From Lachnospiraceae bacterium (lineage in GTDB: Bacteria; Bacillota; Clostridia; Lachnospirales; Lachnospiraceae): 64,000 bases of DNA. The DNA is taken from the NCBI GenBank assembly GCA_022768465.1, contig JALELZ010000020.1:1-64000 (forward strand), in the 5' to 3' direction. The notes under the pieces were generated by a model. That model was not told the origin of the DNA. It worked only from the letters and a program-made list of their open reading frames with translations, and made no database searches. Within the stretch, counting starts at the first letter, position 1. Each line of letters begins with the position of its first letter. Shown here one piece after another: positions 50,978 through 59,341 of the stretch. The position numbers and the translations under genes were made by a program.

Positions 50978-51946
50978 ATGAATAGAGGCAGAAGAGCTGA
51001 TTACGGAAAATCGGACAATAAGAGAACAGATAACAGAAAATCTGACAATGGTAGATTTGATAACAGGAAATCTGATTATCAAAATGCTGACCGCAAAAAA
51101 TATAGAGATCGCAAGGATAAATCAAAGGATTCTTTTAATAAGACTTGTTTTAATAGAGAGTCTGATGATAATAATAATTCATATTCAGGAAATGCTGAGG
51201 ATGCATATGTGAACCCGCTTATGCTGGAAGGCAGGAATGCTGTTTTGGAGGCATTAAGAGCAGGCAGGGACATTGACAGGATAATGATACTTGACGGCGC
51301 GCATGACAATGCACTCGGAAGCATTATCAGAGAAGCTAAGAATCATAGAGAAACTAAGCTTGATTTTGTTGAGAAGAAGAGACTTGATGAGCTTTCATCC
51401 TCAGGCAAGCATCAGGGCGTAATTGCTTTTCAGGCTGCATATAATTATGCTGAGGTCGAGTACATTCTCAGAAAGGCTGAGGAAAAGGGCGAGCCGCCGT
51501 TTGTGTTTATTCTTGACGGCATTGAGGATCCGCACAATCTGGGCGCTATTATAAGAACTGCAAATCTTTGCGGAGCACACGGAGTTATTATCAGACTTAA
51601 CCGTGCGGTAGGGCTTACTGCAACAGTTGCAAAGGCATCTGCCGGAGCTATAAATTATACACCTGTTGCCAAGGTCACTAATATAGGAAGCACTATAGAT
51701 GAGCTTAAGAAGAGAGGCATGTGGTTTGTATGTGCCGATATGGGCGGAGAATCCATGTACAGGCTCAATCTCAAGGGCTCTATCGGACTTGTTATAGGCA
51801 ACGAGGGCAAGGGTGTTTCCGAGCTCGTCAAGAAAAAGTGCGACATGATTGCTTCGATTCCGATGTTCGGAGATATCGATTCTCTTAATGCGTCTGTAGC
51901 GACAGGAGTGCTTGCATACGAGATAGTCAGACAGAGGCTTTCATAA
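50978..51946 (+). CDS. rlmB: 23S rRNA 2'-O-ribose methyltransferase, TrmH/RlmB family (SPOUT)
   Basis: This 322-residue protein has the SPOUT methyltransferase core: DGIEDPHNLGAIIRTANLCG (motif 1), VIGNEGKGVSELV (motif 2) and SIPMFGDIDSLNASVATGV (motif 3, with the cofactor knot). A substrate-binding L30e-like domain precedes it (EGRNAVLEALRAGRDIDRIM). The first 75 residues are hydrophilic and degenerate repeats of the type SDNxRxDNRK, an RNA-binding-like basic tail. The exact target (Gm2251 or another 2'-O site) cannot be decided by eye. Confidence 0.87.
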   Translation: MNRGRRADYGKSDNKRTDNRKSDNGRFDNRKSDYQNADRKKYRDRKDKSKDSFNKTCFNRESDDNNNSYSGNAEDAYVNPLMLEGRNAVLEALRAGRDIDRIMILDGAHDNALGSIIREAKNHRETKLDFVEKKRLDELSSSGKHQGVIAFQAAYNYAEVEYILRKAEEKGEPPFVFILDGIEDPHNLGAIIRTANLCGAHGVIIRLNRAVGLTATVAKASAGAINYTPVAKVTNIGSTIDELKKRGMWFVCADMGGESMYRLNLKGSIGLVIGNEGKGVSELVKKKCDMIASIPMFGDIDSLNASVATGVLAYEIVRQRLS

Positions 51947-52002
51947 GTTCGATAGCTTAAATGTAAATGTCAAAGGATTTTGACAGATGAAAGGTTAAAT
52001 AT

Positions 52003-53844
52003 ATGTGTGGAATAGTTGGATATGTTGGAAGTGAGCAGGCAGGCCCTATACTTCTTGACGGTCTTTCAAAGCTTGAATACAGAGGCTATGATTCAGCAGG
52101 TATTGCTGTCAGAAATGATGAGACCGGGGAGTTCCAGATAGTTAAGGCAAAAGGACGTCTGCATGAGCTTTATATCAAAACTGACGGCGGCAGAACTACA
52201 AAGGGAACCTGCGGCATAGGTCATACGAGATGGGCTACTCACGGCGAAGCCACAGAGATCAATGCTCATCCGCATTACAGTGATGATAAAAATGTTGTCG
52301 GCGTTCATAACGGTATCATTGAGAACTATCAGGAGCTTAAGGAGAAACTGACAAGAAAGGGCTACAGCTTTTATTCAGAGACTGATACAGAGGTAGTCAT
52401 TAAACTTATTGACTATTATTATAAGAAATATCTCGGCACACCTGTAGATGCTATCAACCATACGCTTGTTCGTATCAGAGGTGCTTATTCTTTAGCTGTT
52501 ATGTTCAAGGAGTATCCTGGCGAGATTTATGTGGCTCGTAAGGATGCGCCGCTTGTAGTAGGAAGAGCTGACGGAGCGTCACTGTGCGGGTCTGATGTTT
52601 CACCGATGCTCAAGTTTACACGCACGGTTTATTATATCGATGATCTTCAGCTTGGAAAGCTTACTAAGGACGGAGTTACCTTCTACAACCTCGACGGTGA
52701 CGAGATCGAGATAGAGCCGAAGACTGTCAATTGGGATGCGGAAGCGGTTGAAAAATGCGGCTTTGAGCATTTCATGATGAAGGAAATACACGAGCAGCCA
52801 AAGGCTATTACAGAGACTCTTAATGCATACATTAAGGACGGTGTGTTTGATCTTTCTGCTGCAGGCATTGAGGATGATAAGCTTAAAACATATCAGAGAA
52901 TATACATAGTTGCCTGCGGTTCGGCATATCATGTCGGTGTTGCGGCAAAGTATGTCTTTGAGAAGATGGCGCATGTACCTGTTGAGATAGATATTGCCAG
53001 CGAATTCAGATACAGAGATCCTATTCTCATGAAGGATTCACTGTTTGTGGTAATTTCACAGTCCGGAGAAACAGCTGATTCACTCGCAGCACTTAGACTT
53101 GTAAAGGAAAAGAACATTGATACACTTGCAGTTGTTAATGTTACCGGCTCAAGCATTGCCCGTGAAGCTGATTACGTAATGTACACCTATGCAGGGCCTG
53201 AAATTGCAGTAGCTACCACCAAGGCCTACAGCTGTCAGCTTATAAATATGTATCTTCTCAGCATGGCATTTGCAAGAGCAAAAGGACTTACATCAGCTGA
53301 TGAGCTTGACAAGCTTATAAAGGCTCTCTATGCACTGCCTGGACAGATAAATGAGATAATAGGTGATAAGGAAAGGATTCAGTGGTTTGCATCACAGTTT
53401 TCCACAAGCCAGGACATTTTCTTTATCGGTAGAGGCATTGACTATGCTATAGGACTTGAGGGAAGCCTTAAGACGAAGGAAATAAGCTATATTCATTCCG
53501 AGGCATATGCTGCAGGAGAGCTTAAGCACGGTACGATAAGCCTTATAGATAAGGGAACTCTTGTTATCAGCGTTGCAACTCAGGATGCACTTTATGAAAA
53601 AACTGTCAGCAACATTGTTGAAGTCAAGAGCCGTGGTGCATATCTCATGGGCATCACGAACAGCGGCAATTATAATATTGAAAATACCGTTGATTTTGTA
53701 GTGTATGTGCCAAGAACAGAGCAGTATTTTACTACAAGCCTTGCCATAGTGCCGCTGCAGCTTCTGGCATACTATATCAGCCTTGCAAGAGGTCTTGATG
53801 TAGATAAGCCGAGAAACCTTGCAAAGAGCGTTACTGTAGAGTAA
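52003..53844 (+). CDS. glmS: Glutamine-fructose-6-phosphate aminotransferase
   Basis: This 613-residue enzyme makes glucosamine-6-phosphate for peptidoglycan. The N-terminal glutaminase domain starts MCGIVGYVG, with Cys2 as nucleophile after Met removal, and has HTRWATHGEATEINAHPH. Two sugar isomerase domains follow (SQSGETADSLAALRL, then SYIHSEAYAAGELKHG) and the end reads PRNLAKSVTVE, the usual C-terminus. It is full length. The upstream gap is 56 bases, too short for a glmS ribozyme, so that control is absent here. Confidence 0.97.
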   Translation: MCGIVGYVGSEQAGPILLDGLSKLEYRGYDSAGIAVRNDETGEFQIVKAKGRLHELYIKTDGGRTTKGTCGIGHTRWATHGEATEINAHPHYSDDKNVVGVHNGIIENYQELKEKLTRKGYSFYSETDTEVVIKLIDYYYKKYLGTPVDAINHTLVRIRGAYSLAVMFKEYPGEIYVARKDAPLVVGRADGASLCGSDVSPMLKFTRTVYYIDDLQLGKLTKDGVTFYNLDGDEIEIEPKTVNWDAEAVEKCGFEHFMMKEIHEQPKAITETLNAYIKDGVFDLSAAGIEDDKLKTYQRIYIVACGSAYHVGVAAKYVFEKMAHVPVEIDIASEFRYRDPILMKDSLFVVISQSGETADSLAALRLVKEKNIDTLAVVNVTGSSIAREADYVMYTYAGPEIAVATTKAYSCQLINMYLLSMAFARAKGLTSADELDKLIKALYALPGQINEIIGDKERIQWFASQFSTSQDIFFIGRGIDYAIGLEGSLKTKEISYIHSEAYAAGELKHGTISLIDKGTLVISVATQDALYEKTVSNIVEVKSRGAYLMGITNSGNYNIENTVDFVVYVPRTEQYFTTSLAIVPLQLLAYYISLARGLDVDKPRNLAKSVTVE

Positions 53845-53946
53845 TAAGATTCAATATGGTCAAATCAGATGTGATTTAGAACGTATTGAAAGCTGATAAT
53901 TGAGAATCAATCAAATCAAAAGCTCAAATTAATACCAAGAGAAAAG

Positions 53947-53990
53947 AAAAAGCAGGTCGTTTCGTTGTGACTTACGAATGGCCTGCTTTT
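53947..53990 (+). terminator. Bidirectional intrinsic terminator
   Basis: AAAAGCAGGTC / GGCCTGCTTTT pair, with an inner TTCGT/ACGAA helix, between convergent glmS and the DUF4364-like gene. Confidence 0.85.
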
Positions 53991-54017
53991 ATAATTAGGA
54001 ATATAGCAAAGAATACA

Positions 54018-54557
54018 TCATTCAGCAGAATCTGCATTGCCCTTTAACAAAGATGTCATGATATATGAATATATCTTTCTGCTGCAGCCGCGCCAGTTGG
54101 CGCACATATCCTCGGCGGCGCCCTCATCCGGAACAGCAATGTCTATAGCTAAAATAGTATTCTTTCCTTCACGCGCGGAGCAATGAACGGTAAAGTTGTC
54201 ATTGGAGCTTCTGAAGTATTCAGCAACTACACCTGATTCAGAGCGCATGCTGAATTTATTGGCTTCAAGATACTCATCCATATCAGCTATGGCAGCGCTT
54301 GAAATATCGGTCACAAAGAAACCGAGCGCCTCCTTGCCGTCGTCGGTTATCTCATAATGGGTAGAGTTTCCGACCTGTCTGGAAGAGATGAGCTTTGCCT
54401 CGGCAAGCTCAGTAAGCACGCTCTGAAGTGTGAAATATGTGGTATATTCTTTATCTAAGAAAAATTCGGACAGCTGTGAATTGGTCAAAGGAAAATTGAC
54501 CTTATCCAGCATATAAAGTATCATTAGTTTATATAGTGTTTCAGGCTCCTGAATCAT
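54018..54557 (-). CDS. DUF4364-like winged-helix protein
   Basis: This 179-residue protein begins with a winged-helix-like domain (LYKLMILYMLDKVNFPLTNS, then YFTLQSVLTELAEAKLISSR and YEITDDGKEAL). A mixed alpha/beta C-terminal domain includes CANWRGCSRKIYSYIM. It resembles the DUF4364 family, common in Clostridia and possibly transcriptional regulators; the label is from memory. It is divergent from the three-gene operon at 54724, with about 165 bases between the starts, and might control it. Confidence 0.7.
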   Translation of the reverse strand: MIQEPETLYKLMILYMLDKVNFPLTNSQLSEFFLDKEYTTYFTLQSVLTELAEAKLISSRQVGNSTHYEITDDGKEALGFFVTDISSAAIADMDEYLEANKFSMRSESGVVAEYFRSSNDNFTVHCSAREGKNTILAIDIAVPDEGAAEDMCANWRGCSRKIYSYIMTSLLKGNADSAE

Positions 54558-54723
54558 TAGAAAACCCCTCGTTTAGAAATTGTATTGTATAATTATAACA
54601 TATTCCTATGGAAATAGCACTGAACTATGTGCTAAAATAAAATGCCGGATTATTATCGGGTCATTTTTTGTGACCTATTATCGGGATACTCCGGCCAATG
54701 ACGCATAAATATAAAGGCATGTA

Positions 54724-57198
54724 ATGAAAGAAAAAATAACAAGGCTTGCAAAAGGAATAGCGGAGTCTGAAGCTCCGAAGCTTGTTATGCTTCCGGAGTC
54801 TTATTCCGGCAGCATAAAGGCTGACACAAGGGACTGCTTTACTGTAGAATTTCAGAGCTTGAATGGCTGCAGTGTTAAGGGAGTCTGTTTTTCTGATGCC
54901 ATGAGAGTTCAGCCGGTTAAGGCTGCATTTGCAGGAAGAAAGGCGGACGTTACTGTTAATGTTGACACTACAGGACTTTCCGAAGGGGACATTATAAGCG
55001 GCAGGCTTATTTTCATTACAAATGTCGGTGAAAAATATTTTGATTATTCCTTTAATGTTATCAATAATACAATAAACGAAGGAACCGAGAGCAATACAGA
55101 TCGACCTAAGTACATTGTTGCTTCACCGATCGTTTATTCTGCAGATGACACAAATAAGGAAAAAGGCGAAAAGGCTAAGCTTCCGGAGCTTCCGAAAAAG
55201 GATGAGGAGCTTGAGAGCCTTGCAGCTGAGCTTATCAGGAATAAGGACGAATCCGGATTCGCATTTTATGTTTATAAGGAAGCGATAAAGCGTCAGCTTG
55301 CCATTACAAAGCTCTACGAGAGTTATATTGCGGCTTATCCTGCAGATTGCACCGAGGCTATGCCGAGAGAAGTGCTTTTGTATTTTTCATATGAGAGAGA
55401 TATTCCTCATGATATTGCAGAAAAGCTTTATGCGGATATTGTTATGCATGAACTTTCTGACAACGGGCTTTTTGATGAATTTGCGCCGGGCATGAGTGCT
55501 TTTGCTATGAATGCCTCTTTGTCAGGCAGGATGAATAAGAGACTGTCTGTTATCTATGACAGGCTTATTTATCAGGGAATGATTGACAGAAAGGCTGCAT
55601 CACTTCTTCCTGATATTTTTAAATGTCATGAGATCAGGATCGATGAGGGAAATGCAGACGTTCTTTTAGTTGAATATCCTGAGCTTAAATTCCGTGTAAG
55701 GGCGAATGTTATAGGAAATACTGCTTATGTGCCGGTTTATTTTAATGATGCGAGCCTGAGCTTTTATTCAAGGAGTGAATATACAGACGAGGAAGGCAAT
55801 ACCTCTGAAAGACTGCATAAGGTAAGCGAAGGACTTCATTATACGGACAGAGCTGTTTTTGATAAGCCTGAGCTCATAGAAAAATGCTTTGAGCTTTATC
55901 CGGAGCATCCGATGCTGCTGCTTGCGGCATGCAAAAAAATCACCGCAGAGGGAATCAAGGATAAAAAAGAAGCCGGAATACTGATTTCGGCTCTTTCAAA
56001 TCTTGAGCTCAGCAAATCCTTCAGAAAAAAGCTTATATCAGTGCTTTGCAAAGCGGGCGGCTCTATGGACTGGCTTTCAAGGCTTGAAAGCGATGATTAT
56101 GATAAGGACTCCTGCGGAAGCATTTTCTCTGCATTCGTAAAAGCAGGAAGACTTGAGGAAGCCTTTGATCTTATTAAGAGATACGTAGCTGAGTCAGCAG
56201 ATATTGCTGAGCTTAAGAAGACTGCAGACGGACTTATTAAAAAGAATTCATCCATTATTTCTGAGGCAGAGTTTATAAAGCTTTGTCATCTGCTTTTTGA
56301 GAAGAAAAAGGCATCCGATGCTATTATAGAGCTTTTATGTAAGGATTATTGCGGCAGCATAGAGACTATGCTGCATGTTATGAAGGCAGCGGTTAAAAGA
56401 GAGCTTCCGTTGTATGAGCTTCCGGAGCGTATACTTTCCTTTGAGCTTTTTGTAGGAAGAAATGACGATATTGACGAAGCATTTAAGGAATATATTGCTT
56501 CAGGTAAATATGACGATCTTGTTGTAAGGGCATATCTTTGCGTAAGAAGTGAGGATTATTTTCTTTATGAAAAGGAAGGCATCAATGAAGAGGTGTTCTT
56601 CGATGCACTTTCAGGCTATATGCATTCCGAGGATGCTCAGGCAGTTATGCCTGTGATCTGCTCTATAGCACTTACGGCTCATTACGCCAAGGCAGAAAGC
56701 ATTTCCGAAGAGGAAAAGGAGCTTTGCCAGAAGCTGACAGACAGACTCATAGAAGAGGGTCTTGTTTTCAGATATACAAAGATGCTCAGGAAGAAGATAC
56801 ATATTCCTGAGGAAATAAGCTGGAAATATTATATTGAATACAGAGCTGAGAGCGAAGCATTGCCAAAGCTGCTTGTTAAGATACTTCCCGATGATGAGCA
56901 ATATCATCAGGAAGATATGAAGCGTGTCTTTAAGAATGTTTTCGTTATGTCTACAGTGCTTTTTGTCGGAGATGAGCTTCATTATCTTATTTATGATAAT
57001 GCTTCGGCTTCAGAGCCCTCTGAGGAAGGCGTCATCAATGTGACAAAGCTGCACAGACAGGGCAGTGACCGTATGAGATATATCAATCTGATGCTTAAGG
57101 CTCTTGATGCAGAGGATGAGGCAGCTTTAAAGGAAAGCATGCTCAGCTATGTCGAGAATTCGGAAACTGTTAAAGAGCTGTTTAAATTGGAGAATTGA
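54724..57198 (+). CDS. Large beta-domain/alpha-repeat protein of unknown function (DUF5717-like)
   Basis: This 824-residue protein has no signal peptide or membrane helix. Residues 1-130 look like one or two beta-sandwich domains (MLPESYSGSIKADTRDCF, RPKYIVASPIVYSADDTN). From about 150 it is a long helical repeat region with regular hydrophobic spacing (ESLAAELIRNKDESGFAFYV, LEEAFDLIKRYVAESADIAE), and the C-terminus has a short beta part (FVMSTVLFVGDELHYLIYD). I link it to the DUF5717 family from memory. It overlaps the next gene and forms an operon with two further genes. Confidence 0.7.
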   Translation: MKEKITRLAKGIAESEAPKLVMLPESYSGSIKADTRDCFTVEFQSLNGCSVKGVCFSDAMRVQPVKAAFAGRKADVTVNVDTTGLSEGDIISGRLIFITNVGEKYFDYSFNVINNTINEGTESNTDRPKYIVASPIVYSADDTNKEKGEKAKLPELPKKDEELESLAAELIRNKDESGFAFYVYKEAIKRQLAITKLYESYIAAYPADCTEAMPREVLLYFSYERDIPHDIAEKLYADIVMHELSDNGLFDEFAPGMSAFAMNASLSGRMNKRLSVIYDRLIYQGMIDRKAASLLPDIFKCHEIRIDEGNADVLLVEYPELKFRVRANVIGNTAYVPVYFNDASLSFYSRSEYTDEEGNTSERLHKVSEGLHYTDRAVFDKPELIEKCFELYPEHPMLLLAACKKITAEGIKDKKEAGILISALSNLELSKSFRKKLISVLCKAGGSMDWLSRLESDDYDKDSCGSIFSAFVKAGRLEEAFDLIKRYVAESADIAELKKTADGLIKKNSSIISEAEFIKLCHLLFEKKKASDAIIELLCKDYCGSIETMLHVMKAAVKRELPLYELPERILSFELFVGRNDDIDEAFKEYIASGKYDDLVVRAYLCVRSEDYFLYEKEGINEEVFFDALSGYMHSEDAQAVMPVICSIALTAHYAKAESISEEEKELCQKLTDRLIEEGLVFRYTKMLRKKIHIPEEISWKYYIEYRAESEALPKLLVKILPDDEQYHQEDMKRVFKNVFVMSTVLFVGDELHYLIYDNASASEPSEEGVINVTKLHRQGSDRMRYINLMLKALDAEDEAALKESMLSYVENSETVKELFKLEN

Positions 57199-58421
57199 TG
57201 ATGGCACTGAATATAGGAATCGATCTTTGCGACGATTATATAACTGCATACAGCTTCAGCGAAAAAAGCATGCTCAGTGCCTCCGCTGTCATCTGCAGAA
57301 ACAAAAAAGAGGATCTGTGGTACATAGGACAGACAGCCTATGAAATGGCATTAAGCGGAACAGGAGTGCTTACAGATAAGCTTTTATCACTGCTTAAAAA
57401 GAACGGTACTTCAACGATAGCCAGAAAGGCCTATACGGCTGAACAGCTTATTTCCAAGCTTATTGGAACCGTTCTTTCACAGATGCTTAACGGTGCCGGA
57501 GTAGAAGAGATAGGAAGACTTGTTATAGCTTTATCCAAGGCTGAAAAATCTGATATGGATGCGATCCTAAGGGTAGTGGAGCTTGCAGGCATTGACAGAC
57601 AAAAAACTACTATAATCAGCCATGAAGAATCATTTATTCATTACATAATGGCTCAGGACAAATCTCTTTCCTACAACATGACCGGCCTTTTTGACCTTTC
57701 CTCAGAGACTCTTTCCTTCTTTAAAATGAAGGTCTTAAGAGGAACGGGAAAGCAGAGCGCAGTCTGTGACGGAACTGATCTTGAGGAGGCCTTTCGTATC
57801 GGTATCCTTAAAAATGAATCAGGCTCTGAGCTTGGAGACAGGATCATGACTGATGCAGCCAAAAAGTGCATCGGAAATGATATTTATTCGTCAGTATTTA
57901 TTACCGGAAAAGGCTTTGAAAGAACAGACTGGGCAAAGAGCTTCATAGCTTTCTTATGCAAAAAGAGAAAGGTTATGTATGAACCCGGTATATTTGCTAT
58001 AGGAGCCGCTATATATGCTGATCAGCTTGCAGCAGGTAAGGACAGCAGTCATTTACTGTTCTGTGATACAAGAACAAAATCTGAGGTATCATTAAGCGTT
58101 ACCGTAAACGAGAAGCTTTCAAAGCTTATAATGATCCCGCAGGGAAGACCATGGTATGACTTAAGCACCTATGCGGAGCTTATGCCGAGAAAACAGGACT
58201 ATATAGATATAGATATAGAGCCTTCAGATAAAAATAAACCTAAAAGGACTGTGAGAGTTGATCTCAAAGAGCTTCTTAAACGTCCTGATCGCTGCATAAG
58301 ATTGTCGGTCGAGATGTATTTTGAGTCGGAAGGGCTGCTTAAGCTTAATGTTAGAGATCAGGGCTTTGGTGAAATATTTACCGCATCGGGCGATATGATT
58401 ACCGAGAGCATCAGGCTGTAA
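57198..58421 (+). CDS. Hsp70/actin-fold ATPase-like protein of unknown function (DUF5716-like)
   Basis: This 407-residue protein opens with IGIDLCDDYITAYSF, a phosphate-1 loop like that of Hsp70 and actin-fold ATPases. Later segments are also reminiscent of that fold (GLFDLSSETLSFFKM as phosphate-2, SVFITGKGFERTDWAK and FAIGAAIYADQLAAG near the adenosine site). The typical GG of canonical Hsp70s is weak, so ATP binding is plausible but not proven. A C-terminal beta domain (RVDLKELLKRPDRCIRLSVE) recalls substrate-binding parts. GGAG lies 5 bases before ATG 57198, and the gene overlaps the preceding one by one base. Confidence 0.65.
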   Translation: MMALNIGIDLCDDYITAYSFSEKSMLSASAVICRNKKEDLWYIGQTAYEMALSGTGVLTDKLLSLLKKNGTSTIARKAYTAEQLISKLIGTVLSQMLNGAGVEEIGRLVIALSKAEKSDMDAILRVVELAGIDRQKTTIISHEESFIHYIMAQDKSLSYNMTGLFDLSSETLSFFKMKVLRGTGKQSAVCDGTDLEEAFRIGILKNESGSELGDRIMTDAAKKCIGNDIYSSVFITGKGFERTDWAKSFIAFLCKKRKVMYEPGIFAIGAAIYADQLAAGKDSSHLLFCDTRTKSEVSLSVTVNEKLSKLIMIPQGRPWYDLSTYAELMPRKQDYIDIDIEPSDKNKPKRTVRVDLKELLKRPDRCIRLSVEMYFESEGLLKLNVRDQGFGEIFTASGDMITESIRL

Positions 58422-58444
58422 TACAGTTTTGGAAAGGAAGACAG

Positions 58445-59260
58445 ATGTCATTGCTTTTATGCAGACAGAAGGCCGGAAGACCCTTCTGCCACGACAAACT
58501 GAATATAAATATCTGGAGTGAGCAGGAGCTTTGTTATATTATTTATAACTATCCGCTTTTATGTCTCGGAGATTTCTGCACGGAAGGGTTGTTTGAATGG
58601 ATAGATACTGAGCTTCATCTTAAAAAGCTGGCAGATCGTCTTAAGGATAACCTGAGGACCGGTGAGCTTTTTGAGAATCAGCTGCTGCTTATTCTTCAGG
58701 AATGTAATTATTATGATCTGGATGAGGTCATGGAATTCGGAAAACGTATAGCGGAGTACCGTAAGTTTTCAGATCATGAGCTTACATATATGGAAGGTAA
58801 GGCTCTGTACAAGGCAGGTAATTACAATGCCGCATACGAGAAATTTGAGCAGGCAATAAGACAGCTTGAGGCGGAGTATCGCAGATCCAAACAAAATGAT
58901 GATAAGGAATTAAGAGATCACAATGAGCGAAAGTCAGATATATACTGCGACATGGCATCCTTAAAGATGCAGATGTTTGATGAAAAATCTGCAGCTGAGC
59001 TTATTAAAATGTCTCTTATGACCTGCAGAAATAAAAGAGCAAACGAGCTTAAATATCTTATAGACGGAAGCGGAGAGCTCAGTGACGAAAGAAAGGCTGA
59101 GCTTGACTTAAAAAAGGATGCTGTAAGAGCTGCAGCAAGAGAAAGCTCTGCCTATAAGGAAATAGAAGCTATTTTCAGAAAAGATAAGATGACGCTTTTT
59201 AAGGAAGCAAGAAAGCTTGCAGCCGGTTGGAAGAGCGGCTACAGAAAAAATAAATTCTGA
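58445..59260 (+). CDS. TPR-like helical protein, third gene of the operon
   Basis: This 271-residue soluble protein has an N-terminal part with LLLCRQKAGRPFCHDKLNIN and then helical repeats of TPR type (MEGKALYKAGNYNAAYEKFE, DIYCDMASLKMQMFDEKSAA). The C-terminus is basic and charged (KLAAGWKSGYRKNKF). AAAGGAAG precedes ATG. Position and spacing tie it to the Hsp70-like protein just upstream, so it could be a co-chaperone or adaptor. No family was recognised. Confidence 0.65.
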   Translation: MSLLLCRQKAGRPFCHDKLNINIWSEQELCYIIYNYPLLCLGDFCTEGLFEWIDTELHLKKLADRLKDNLRTGELFENQLLLILQECNYYDLDEVMEFGKRIAEYRKFSDHELTYMEGKALYKAGNYNAAYEKFEQAIRQLEAEYRRSKQNDDKELRDHNERKSDIYCDMASLKMQMFDEKSAAELIKMSLMTCRNKRANELKYLIDGSGELSDERKAELDLKKDAVRAAARESSAYKEIEAIFRKDKMTLFKEARKLAAGWKSGYRKNKF

Positions 59261-59341
59261 TATACGGCTGTCAAAGGCAGTATTAAAGGAAATAATTACT
59301 ATAGATAACATTTTAATAAAAACTGTAATAGGAAGAGAAAC

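Noticed and set aside
51947..52002. A glmS ribozyme/riboswitch upstream of glmS
   Set aside because: The gap is only 56 bases, far too short for the ribozyme core, and no P2.1/P1-type pairing is visible.
59261..59341. A T-box leader before valS
   Set aside because: Only 80 bases separate it from the preceding gene; no T-box sequence or specifier loop is present.
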